11,243 nt of DNA, from NCBI GenBank assembly GCA_002506425.1, contig DAXO01000056.1:20153-31395 (forward strand), in the 5' to 3' direction. The translations under genes were made by a program, and so were the position numbers. Under the pieces are notes generated by a model. The model worked only from the letters and a program-made list of their open reading frames with translations. It was not told where the DNA came from and made no database searches. Shown here piece by piece: positions 5,992-11,243 of the stretch; position 1 is the stretch's first letter, and each line of letters opens with the position of its first letter. The stretch is from Methanomassiliicoccaceae archaeon UBA480. GTDB lineage: Archaea > Thermoplasmatota > Thermoplasmata > Methanomassiliicoccales > Methanomethylophilaceae.

Positions 5992-6482
5992 AGGTAATCT
6001 GCGACGGGATAAGGGACGGCTGGTTCGACGACAGGTTCGGAGCCAAAGGCGACGTCTTCGTCAACGGCATGCCCGGCCTGTCCCCCGGATTCGAGATCGT
6101 CGATGCTCCGGAAGGAACGAAGAGCTTCGCGGTCGTCCTGGACGACTACGACGCTGTCAGCGCCAGCGGATTCGATTGGATCCACTGGCTGATCTCCGAT
6201 CTGAAGGCCACGAAGGTCGAAGAAGGCGCGTCGCACCGCAACCCCCCGTTCACCGAGGGGGCCAACAGCTGGTTCAGCGCGCTCGGCAACCTCGACAGGG
6301 AGCATGCCACCGGATACGGCGGTCCCGCTCCTCCGAACGGCCCCCACAGGTACACCCTCAAGGTGTTCGCCCTCGATACCGTCCTGGACCTGCCCCGCGG
6401 ATTCAGGATGAACGACCTGTACTTCGCGATGGACGGGCACGTCCTCGCTCATGCCAAGATAATCGGCAGATACGGACAGTGA
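5988..6482 (+). CDS. PEBP / YbhB-YbcL Raf-kinase-inhibitor-like protein
   Basis: A 164-residue protein. The ligand-pocket signatures of the PEBP family are present: VVLDDYDAVSASGFDWIHWL (49-68; compare DPDAP...HW) and GGPAPPNGPHRYTLKVFALD (111-130; compare GPxPPxGxHRY), followed by LDLPRGF (134-140). It has no signal peptide, so it is cytosolic. The archaeal and bacterial members are structurally well known but biochemically poorly defined. The usual DPD triplet reads DDYDA here, a mild departure. The start codon overlaps the apt stop by four bases, implying translational coupling. A functional link between purine salvage and PEBP is not established. Confidence 0.85.
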   Translation: MKVICDGIRDGWFDDRFGAKGDVFVNGMPGLSPGFEIVDAPEGTKSFAVVLDDYDAVSASGFDWIHWLISDLKATKVEEGASHRNPPFTEGANSWFSALGNLDREHATGYGGPAPPNGPHRYTLKVFALDTVLDLPRGFRMNDLYFAMDGHVLAHAKIIGRYGQ

Positions 6483-6496
6483 AGCGTCCGAAACGA

Positions 6497-6571
6497 TGGC
6501 GGCCCTGCCGGGAATCGAACCCGGATTGCTAGTTCCGAAGTCTAGCAGGATATCCGCTACCCCACAGGGCC
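6497..6571 (-). tRNA. tRNA-Arg(TCG), CCA encoded
   Basis: Read on minus, the acceptor is GGCCCTG with CAGGGCC, discriminator G, and an encoded CCA. The anticodon loop is CTTCGGA, giving TCG (reads CGA codons). The T arm is CCGGG-TTCGATT-CCCGG. The D arm is weak (a G-T and a T-T pair), and the anticodon stem CTAGA/ACTAG has an A31-A39 mismatch next to the loop. Intronless. Length is 72 bases plus CCA. Confidence 0.93.
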
Positions 6572-6594
6572 CGTCCATCAATCATCCAAGGGCG

Positions 6595-6604
6595 ATATAT
6601 GGCT
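6595..6604 (-). promoter_or_regulatory. TATA box of tRNA-Arg
   Basis: On minus the sequence reads AGCCATATAT, about 26-30 bases upstream of the mature tRNA 5' end at 6571. It shares a roughly 90-base spacer with the divergent hypE promoter. Confidence 0.5.
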
Positions 6605-6631
6605 ATTGGGTCCGGGAACGCCTGGACAAAA

Positions 6632-6640
6632 GTGTTTATC
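6632..6640 (+). promoter_or_regulatory. TATA box of hypE, implying a leaderless transcript
   Basis: GTGTTTATC, preceded by an A-rich stretch (ACAAAA) that can serve as BRE, is centred 27 bases before the ATG at 6663. The start of transcription should therefore fall on or next to the start codon. No SD sequence is present before it, in agreement. Confidence 0.5.
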
Positions 6641-6662
6641 CCCCGTCGGGAATTCGCGTGGC

Positions 6663-7709
6663 ATGCCTAAGGTGATCATGAACCACGGGGCCGGCGGGGA
6701 GCTCATGCAGCAGTTCCTCGGCGACCACATCACGAAGCATTTTCCGAAGATGAATGCCGAAGTCCCCCTCGATTCCATGGACGACTCGGCCGTCGTCGAC
6801 GACGTGGTCTTCACCATAGACGGGCACACCGTCAAGCCCCTGTTCTTCCCAGGCGGGGACATCGGGAAGATATCCGTGGCCGGCACCGTCAACGACATCT
6901 CCGTCATGGGCGCGAACCCGATCGCCCTTGCCTGCTCCGTCATCATCGAGGAGGGCCTCGACATCGACGTGGTGGACAGGGTCATGGACTCCATGGGAAG
7001 GACCGCCGCAGGCGCGGGGGTTCCGATCGCGACCGGGGACACCAAGGTCGTGGAGGCCGGCGCCGTGGACCAGATGGTCATGTCCACTTCCGCCATCGGC
7101 AAGAGATCCCCCCTCCTCGACTCGGACCTCGCGAAGGCGGCCGAGTACAGACCCGTCGAGCACCGCTGGTGCACCGATTCCAACGTCAGACCGGGAGACG
7201 CGATCATCGTCTCCGGATACGTCGGAGACCATGGGGTCGCCCTCCTCTCCTTCCGCGAAGGATACGGGTTCGAGAGCGAGGTGCAGAGCGATGTCGCCCC
7301 CCTCAACAAGATGATCGCGGAAGGCCTGAAGGCCGGAGGCATCGTCGCCATGAAGGATCCGACCAGGGGAGGACTCGCCAACACCCTGAACGAATGGTGC
7401 GGGAAATCCCACATCGGGATGGACATCGACTATGCGTCCATCCCCCTCAGGGACGGCGTGGTCAACGCCTGCGAGCTCCTCGGAATCGATCCCCTCAGCA
7501 TAGGCAACGAGGGGAAATGCGTCATGGGAGTCGTCCCCGAGATGGCGGACGAGGTCCTGAAGGCCATCAGATCCACTCCCGAGGGGAAGGACGCGGCGAT
7601 CATCGGATACGCCGTGGACGGACCCGAAAGGGTGGTTCTCAGGACGGAGGTCGGAGGACGCCGCATCCTGGAGGCTCCCGCCGGAGACCCTGTGCCCAGG
7701 ATATGCTGA
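6663..7709 (+). CDS. hypE: HypE, [NiFe]-hydrogenase cyanide-ligand maturation protein
   Basis: A 348-residue protein of normal HypE length. HypE dehydrates the carbamoyl group that HypF places on its C-terminal cysteine, giving a thiocyanate that is passed on as CN to the Fe of [NiFe]-hydrogenase. Diagnostic features are NHGAGGELM (7-15), DDSAVVDD (40-47), GGDIGKISVAGTVNDISVMG (64-83), ATGDTKVV (123-130), the ATP-binding KDPTRGGLANTLNEW (231-245) and the C-terminus PRIC (345-348), whose final Cys is the modified residue. I chose the ATG at 6663 over one at 6606 because the TATA box lies between them and the family begins just before HGAGG. No other hyp gene is in the window, so the gene is detached from its partners. 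All expected catalytic parts are intact. Confidence 0.95.
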   Translation: MPKVIMNHGAGGELMQQFLGDHITKHFPKMNAEVPLDSMDDSAVVDDVVFTIDGHTVKPLFFPGGDIGKISVAGTVNDISVMGANPIALACSVIIEEGLDIDVVDRVMDSMGRTAAGAGVPIATGDTKVVEAGAVDQMVMSTSAIGKRSPLLDSDLAKAAEYRPVEHRWCTDSNVRPGDAIIVSGYVGDHGVALLSFREGYGFESEVQSDVAPLNKMIAEGLKAGGIVAMKDPTRGGLANTLNEWCGKSHIGMDIDYASIPLRDGVVNACELLGIDPLSIGNEGKCVMGVVPEMADEVLKAIRSTPEGKDAAIIGYAVDGPERVVLRTEVGGRRILEAPAGDPVPRIC

Positions 7710-7721
7710 GCCCCGCATCGC

Positions 7722-7730
7722 TCATATATC
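7722..7730 (+). promoter_or_regulatory. TATA box of the DUF1015 gene
   Basis: TCATATATC lies about 35 bases before the ATG at 7761, predicting a leader of only a few bases. A GAGG at 7751-7754, seven bases before the ATG, may act as SD if transcription starts slightly earlier or reads through from hypE. Confidence 0.4.
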
Positions 7731-7760
7731 CCCGCGGCATCATATCTTCAGAGGATTAAG

Positions 7761-8951
7761 ATGGTGGAATTCCTTCCGTTCGAGGGCTACAGACCCAACA
7801 TCAAAGCCGGCGAGCACATTGGCGACCGCATCTCGCCGCCCTACGACGTCATAGGGCCGGAATACCTTAAGGAGCTGCAGTCCAAACCGTGCAACATAAC
7901 CAGGCTCACCCTGAGCCCCGATGCCGACAAGAGGTACCACGGAGCCAGGAAGGAGCTGGAGCAGTGGATCGCCGACAACGAGCTGAAGCAGGACACGCCC
8001 TCGTTCTACATCTACGAGCAGACCTTCGACGACCATGGGGCCAAGAAGGTCAGGAGAGGGATCGTCGGCATCCTCAGGACCGAGAAGTACGAGGACGGCA
8101 ACATCATCCCCCACGAGGAGACGTTCTCCAAGGTCAAGGCGGACCGCCTGAACCTCCTGAGGGACATGGAGGCCCATCTCGAGTCCATATTCGGAATCTT
8201 CCAGGGACTGTCGCCGGAGCTGTCCAAGAAGATCAGGAACAACGAGAAGCTCGTCTTCCGCTACGTCGATTCCGACGGAGTCGAGCACAGGTACTACAGG
8301 ATCGCGGATCCGGAGATCAACAAGGCCATCACTGAGGAGCTGAAGGACCAGAAGATGCTCATCGCCGACGGCCATCACAGGTACGAGACCGCCCTGAACT
8401 ATGCTCTCGAGAACCCCGACGACCCGAAGAAGCAGTACGTCCTGGCGACCCTGGTTCCCTCGGACGACGAGGGACTGGTCATATGGCCCACCCACAGGCT
8501 GATCAGATCCGGGAACATATCCGAGAAGAACGCCGTCAAGGGCATAGAATCCGCACTGGAGACCAAGGAGGTCTCCAGAGAGGAGATGCTCGCCCAGCTC
8601 CCCGAGCACATGATGGGCATCGTCATGAAGTCCGGGAAGTGCCTCCTCGCCGATTACGCGGGAGACCCCGCGAACATACTGTCCGCGCTCGACACCTACG
8701 TCGCCCAGCAGAAGATCCTCTACGGAGTCTACAAGGCCGACGAGGGCAAGGCGGAAATCTCCTACGATGCGGAGATCGACGACGTGCTGAAGAAGATGGA
8801 CGCGAAGGAGTACGACGCGGCCATCGTCCTGAACGATCCGAGCCTGCAGACCATATGGGATCTCGCCATGAAGGGCAAGCGCATGCCCAAGAAGACCACG
8901 TTCTTCTTCCCCAAGATCTGGTCCGGGTTCGTGATATACCCGATGTTCTGA
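7761..8951 (+). CDS. DUF1015 (COG4198) protein
   Basis: A 396-residue protein, the usual length for this uncharacterised family. Conserved elements are LPFEGYRPN (5-13), ISPPYDVI (24-31), the central IADGHHRYETA (201-211) and the C-terminal MPKKTTFFFPKIWSGFVIYP (376-395). The DGHHR element recalls the ParB/sulfiredoxin-like fold used by some nucleotide-dependent kinases. That is a resemblance, not an assignment. No membrane segment or signal is present. It lies 51 bases after hypE with its own TATA-like box and ends in a strong hairpin terminator, so it can be transcribed alone. No link to hydrogenase maturation is known to me. Confidence 0.88.
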   Translation: MVEFLPFEGYRPNIKAGEHIGDRISPPYDVIGPEYLKELQSKPCNITRLTLSPDADKRYHGARKELEQWIADNELKQDTPSFYIYEQTFDDHGAKKVRRGIVGILRTEKYEDGNIIPHEETFSKVKADRLNLLRDMEAHLESIFGIFQGLSPELSKKIRNNEKLVFRYVDSDGVEHRYYRIADPEINKAITEELKDQKMLIADGHHRYETALNYALENPDDPKKQYVLATLVPSDDEGLVIWPTHRLIRSGNISEKNAVKGIESALETKEVSREEMLAQLPEHMMGIVMKSGKCLLADYAGDPANILSALDTYVAQQKILYGVYKADEGKAEISYDAEIDDVLKKMDAKEYDAAIVLNDPSLQTIWDLAMKGKRMPKKTTFFFPKIWSGFVIYPMF

Positions 8952-8956
8952 AAACC

Positions 8957-8974
8957 GAGGGGTTTCGACCCCTC
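8957..8974 (+). terminator. Hairpin terminator after DUF1015
   Basis: GAGGGGT (8957-8963) pairs perfectly with ACCCCTC (8968-8974) around a TTCG tetraloop and is followed by a long pyrimidine tract (CTTTCTCCTTCTCTTTCCCC). It starts five bases after the stop codon. Confidence 0.7.
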
Positions 8975-9005
8975 CTTTCTCCTTCTCTTTCCCCTTCCTC
9001 CCTCA

Positions 9006-9033
9006 GCTTATGCTCAACCGCCAAAGCATAAGC
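9006..9033. repeat. Inverted repeat, 9-base arms, with a direct-repeat tail
   Basis: GCTTATGCT (9006-9014) and AGCATAAGC (9025-9033) are exact reverse complements with a 10-base spacer. The right arm is partly duplicated immediately after (GCATAAGC again at 9032-9039). The site ends 14-20 bases before the start codon at 9053, so it could be the gene's own operator or an end of inserted DNA. Confidence 0.45.
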
Positions 9034-9052
9034 ATAAGCAGATGGGAAATAC

Positions 9053-10156
9053 ATGCTTCCGACCAATCCCGGCAATCTTCACCGCGACGGACTCGAGCTT
9101 CCATCGGTGTCCAGATGCTATTCTTTCGACGACGCGATTAATGCCGAAGCCTCCGTATCCGACATAAGACTGCCCTTGATTGAGGATTTTCTGAACCGTA
9201 TCGGAAGCGATATGATGAACGAATCCTTGGATCTTGATACGGCAGTGACATCCATGAGGCTTGTATGCGGACCTCCTGGAGCGTCCAGACCGCTAAACAT
9301 CGCTCTGATGATGTTCAACGATCATCCGGAGATGTTCTTCCCCTATGCGTGGATCGACGTGGTCCTGATGCCGGATCCGACGGGCGATGGCATGGAGGAG
9401 AGAACGTTCAAAGGCCCTGTCTATCTGCAGATCATCGAAGCTCTGAGATTCATCAGGAACAGCGTCATAGCGGAGAGAATCTACAAAACATCCGATCGGT
9501 TCGAGTCCATACGCGTATTCAACTATCCATTCGAAGCCGTCAGAGAAGCCGTAGTGAACGCAGTGTATCACCGCGACTACAGAATCAATGAGCAGATCAC
9601 CATCACTGTCACTCCCGAACACATGGAGATCAAGAGTTTTCCGGGACCAGACGGAGAGAACACGGATGAGGATCTGAAGAACCTAGAGATGCATTCGGCG
9701 TCCTATCGCAACAATCGTTTGGGAGATTATCTCAAGGAACTCGGACTCGCGGAAGGCGGGAATACCGGCATACCGAAGATGCTCCGTTCCCTCCGGAACA
9801 ACGGTTCGGATCCTCCCGAATTCCTTACGGACCCGTCTCGCACGTATTTCCGTGTGATTATCCCAGTCCATGAAAGATTCCTGGTGGCGAATCCGTTAAT
9901 CGACCATCAATGCGGGAATCCCAAAAGACGCAGCAGGGAAGAGATCAAAGAACGCATTGTCCGCATCCTCGAGACGCGCGGATGCCTTCCGACCAGGGAG
10001 ATCATGTCGATGCTCGGCTACAAGAGTACGAGCAGAGGCGCCTATGAGGCGATAAAGGAGCTACTCTCGAGCGGAGATGTCGTGTATCTGTATCCGGACA
10101 AACCGCAGGACAGCCGTCAGCGCCTATGCATAAACCCGAAGAAACGGCAGGAATGA
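9053..10156 (+). CDS. COG2865-type GHKL ATPase / winged-helix protein lacking AlbA_2 domain
   Basis: A 367-residue protein. Residues about 35-255 match the ATP-binding part of COG2865-type transcriptional regulators (often named 'RecG-like' in error). A region like GLLLFG...FFP (about 83-97) is followed by the N-box-like segment EAVREAVVNAVYHRDY (161-176) with N169, a strand with EIKSFPGP replacing the usual EIxNPGGL, and EGGNTGIPKMLRSL, the usual WGTGIPRM element. Residues about 296-350 look like a winged helix (REIMSMLGYKSTSRGAYEAI). Full-length relatives begin with an AlbA_2/Schlafen-like domain of about 120 residues. Here the frame begins after it and no remnant is visible upstream, so this is a truncated or standalone form. 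Codon use is more AT-rich and mixed (CGT, AGA, TTA) than in neighbours, suggesting transfer. Activity is uncertain. Confidence 0.75.
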   Translation: MLPTNPGNLHRDGLELPSVSRCYSFDDAINAEASVSDIRLPLIEDFLNRIGSDMMNESLDLDTAVTSMRLVCGPPGASRPLNIALMMFNDHPEMFFPYAWIDVVLMPDPTGDGMEERTFKGPVYLQIIEALRFIRNSVIAERIYKTSDRFESIRVFNYPFEAVREAVVNAVYHRDYRINEQITITVTPEHMEIKSFPGPDGENTDEDLKNLEMHSASYRNNRLGDYLKELGLAEGGNTGIPKMLRSLRNNGSDPPEFLTDPSRTYFRVIIPVHERFLVANPLIDHQCGNPKRRSREEIKERIVRILETRGCLPTREIMSMLGYKSTSRGAYEAIKELLSSGDVVYLYPDKPQDSRQRLCINPKKRQE

Positions 10157-10183
10157 CGATCAGATACCAAGGGTGTGAGAAGA

Positions 10184-10258
10184 TGGAGCCGCCGATGGGA
10201 ATCGAACCCACGACCTACGCCTTACCAAGGCGTCGCTATACCCCTTAGCCACGGCGGC
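10184..10258 (-). tRNA. tRNA-Thr(GGT), CCA encoded
   Basis: Read on minus, the acceptor is GCCGCCG with CGGCGGC, discriminator T, and an encoded CCA. The D arm is GCTA/TAGC. The anticodon arm is ACGCC-TTGGTAA-GGCGT, giving GGT for ACC/ACT. The T arm is GTGGG-TTCGATT-CCCAT. Intronless, 72 bases plus CCA. Its 3' end faces the COG2865-type gene, 27 bases away. Confidence 0.93.
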
Positions 10259-10287
10259 AGTTGTAGGACTGCGTATTGGCCCATCAT

Positions 10288-10299
10288 TGATAAAGCTTA
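10288..10299 (-). promoter_or_regulatory. TATA box of tRNA-Thr
   Basis: On minus it reads TAAGCTTTATCA, about 30-40 bases upstream of the mature tRNA 5' end at 10258, allowing a short 5' leader removed by RNase P. Confidence 0.5.
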
Positions 10300-10378
10300 C
10301 TACCGAACCGATCCCAGACGCCCTCGGAATCGGGACGCCCGGGACCGAACTCGGCTCGGAGAAGTGTTTTCGAGGTTT

Positions 10379-10409
10379 AGGAAGGCCGCCGGAGGACGGC
10401 GACCCTCCT
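10379..10409 (-). terminator. Hairpin after the transporter gene
   Basis: On minus, AGGAGG + GTC bulge + GCCGTC, loop CTCC, then GGCGGC + CTTCCT form a 12-base-pair stem including G-U pairs, seven bases after the stop at 10416. There is no T run downstream, so it may be an RNA 3' end or a partial terminator. Confidence 0.4.
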
Positions 10410-10415
10410 TGGGAT

Positions 10416-11243
10416 TCACTCCTGCTTCGATTCGGAAACAGGGGCGGACTCCACAGGGTTCCTGCGTCCCGCGAGGAACCTGGGGCCCTTCCAGCTCCAG
10501 TCGCCCATGAGATGCATGAGAGCGGGAACCACGTACGGAACCACGAAGAGGGCATCCACGAGGATGGCGAATCCTAGAGCGAATCCGATCTCCTGCAGCA
10601 TGCTCGATCCGGAGGACAGCATCGTGAGGAACGTTCCTCCCATGATCAGTCCGCAGAGGGTTATGATGGATCCCGACCAGGACAGCGCGTTCTGGATGGC
10701 CTCGTCGTTGGACAGACCCTTCAGCTTGCCCTCCCTTATACGGGTGGTCAGGAGGATATCGTAATCCATTCCGAGACCGAGGCATATGACGAACAGGACT
10801 ATCGGCACGATCCATATGACATCGACCCCCATCAGGGTTCCGAACACGATGTTCAGCGTTCCGAGGGTCCACAGCACGCTCATCATGATGGTCGCGAGGG
10901 ACCTTATCGGCGTGAAGTACACTCCGAGGACGAAGAACAGCAGTATGTAGATCAGGACTATGACTCCGATCTCGATCAGATGGAACTCACTGTTGACGAT
11001 GTCCGATATGTCGTAGAGGACAGCGGCGGTACCGACGACCCAGGTTCCGACGACCCACGAGTTGTCGGCCTGATACTGGGACAGAACGTCCCTGGCGGTT
11101 CCGATGGTATCCATGGACGTCTGCGACATGGGCTCGTCCTTCACGATGACCATGATCTGAGCGTACATTCCGGTGGAATCGGGGTTCTCGGCGCTGTAGG
11201 AGACGAGTCCCGCACCGACATTGACCTGATAGTCGATCAGGCT
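10416..11243 (-). CDS. MMPL/RND-family transporter, C-terminal part (cut by window edge)
   Basis: The frame is open through the edge, giving 275 residues of a larger protein (typical members have 700-1000 residues and 12 helices). The first roughly 85 residues visible are the end of the second large extracytoplasmic domain. Five helices follow, at about 89-110, 115-139, 140-161, 186-210 and 220-247 of the visible part, fitting TM8-TM12. The family signature LGLGMDYDILLTTRIREG is between the third and fourth of them (D160 and D162 of the visible part by my count). The C-terminus is short and charged (SESKQE). MMPL proteins use the proton gradient to export lipids or hydrophobic compounds. In this archaeon the substrate is unknown. 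The ATG at 11168 is internal and not the true start. A 15-base tandem duplication is present (see the separate repeat). Confidence 0.85.
   Translation of the reverse strand, partial: SLIDYQVNVGAGLVSYSAENPDSTGMYAQIMVIVKDEPMSQTSMDTIGTARDVLSQYQADNSWVVGTWVVGTAAVLYDISDIVNSEFHLIEIGVIVLIYILLFFVLGVYFTPIRSLATIMMSVLWTLGTLNIVFGTLMGVDVIWIVPIVLFVICLGLGMDYDILLTTRIREGKLKGLSNDEAIQNALSWSGSIITLCGLIMGGTFLTMLSSGSSMLQEIGFALGFAILVDALFVVPYVVPALMHLMGDWSWKGPRFLAGRRNPVESAPVSESKQE
11028..11057. repeat. 15-base tandem duplication inside the transporter gene
   Basis: Plus-strand copies are at 11028-11042 and 11043-11057, identical except for one base. On minus they encode WVVGT twice in a row. The duplication keeps the frame and lies in the extracytoplasmic region just before the fifth-from-last membrane helix. 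Confidence 0.8.

Noticed and set aside
6606..6662. Extension of HypE to the ATG at 6606
   Set aside because: The TATA box at 6632-6640 would lie inside the coding region, and the added residues are not HypE-like.
9041..10201. GATGGGAA at 9041-9048 repeats part of tRNA-Thr (10194-10201), as if attachment-site repeats flanked the island
   Set aside because: Only eight bases match and the match does not reach the tRNA 3' end, so it is too short to call an attachment site. The tRNA-insertion idea is kept only from context.
10259..10415. Small genes between tRNA-Thr and the transporter
   Set aside because: Short frames here lack ribosome sites and recognisable content. The stretch is explained by the tRNA promoter and a 3' hairpin.
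1..11243. CRISPR array, insertion sequence or integrase
   Set aside because: I saw no regularly spaced repeats, no transposase or integrase motifs, and no paired terminal repeats.

Overview
The window looks like chromosomal DNA from a methanogenic archaeon, most likely of the Thermoplasmata/Methanomassiliicoccales group. The archaeal call rests on TATA-type promoters about 25-30 bases upstream of very short or absent leaders (hypE, both tRNAs), SD-led genes inside operons, a hydrogenase-maturation HypE and a COG4198/DUF1015 protein. The order-level call is an inference from gene content and codon style (AGG arginine, GGA glycine, GC-rich third positions) and is only moderately certain.

Layout. 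(1) 31-300, minus: a small single-pass membrane protein, divergent from (2) 507-4995, plus: a tight five-gene operon. Its genes encode a TPR-like/zinc-knuckle protein, a large zinc-ribbon protein, a four-helix membrane protein, a coiled-coil protein with an IPGYRGY motif, and an SPFH (band 7) protein ending in two zinc ribbons. The control region between them has a symmetric TATA box flanked by two different palindromes. I think this unit is an undescribed or poorly described membrane-associated system and it is the main point of interest. (3) 4996-5463 holds a terminator hairpin, an AT-rich promoter full of repeats, and a run of hairpins that looks like a structured RNA or a small gene lacking a normal start codon. 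(4) 5464-6482: an adenine-phosphoribosyltransferase-like gene overlapped by four bases with a PEBP/Raf-kinase-inhibitor-like gene. (5) A tRNA-Arg(TCG) gene on minus, divergent from hypE (6663-7709), then a DUF1015 gene (7761-8951) closed by a good hairpin terminator. (6) 9053-10156: a GHKL-ATPase/winged-helix protein of the COG2865 type lacking the usual N-terminal AlbA_2 (Schlafen-like) domain. It is AT-richer than its neighbours and sits against the 3' end of a tRNA-Thr(GGT) gene, so it looks like acquired DNA. (7) From 10416 to the edge, minus: the C-terminal part of an MMPL/RND-family membrane transporter, cut by the window.

How they fit together. The five-gene operon looks like a membrane-surface assembly: an SPFH scaffold, a small integral membrane protein, a helical partner and several zinc-ribbon proteins. 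The remainder is housekeeping (purine salvage, [NiFe]-hydrogenase cyanide-ligand synthesis, tRNAs) with one probable insertion beside tRNA-Thr. All functional calls come from reading motifs; no database search was run.
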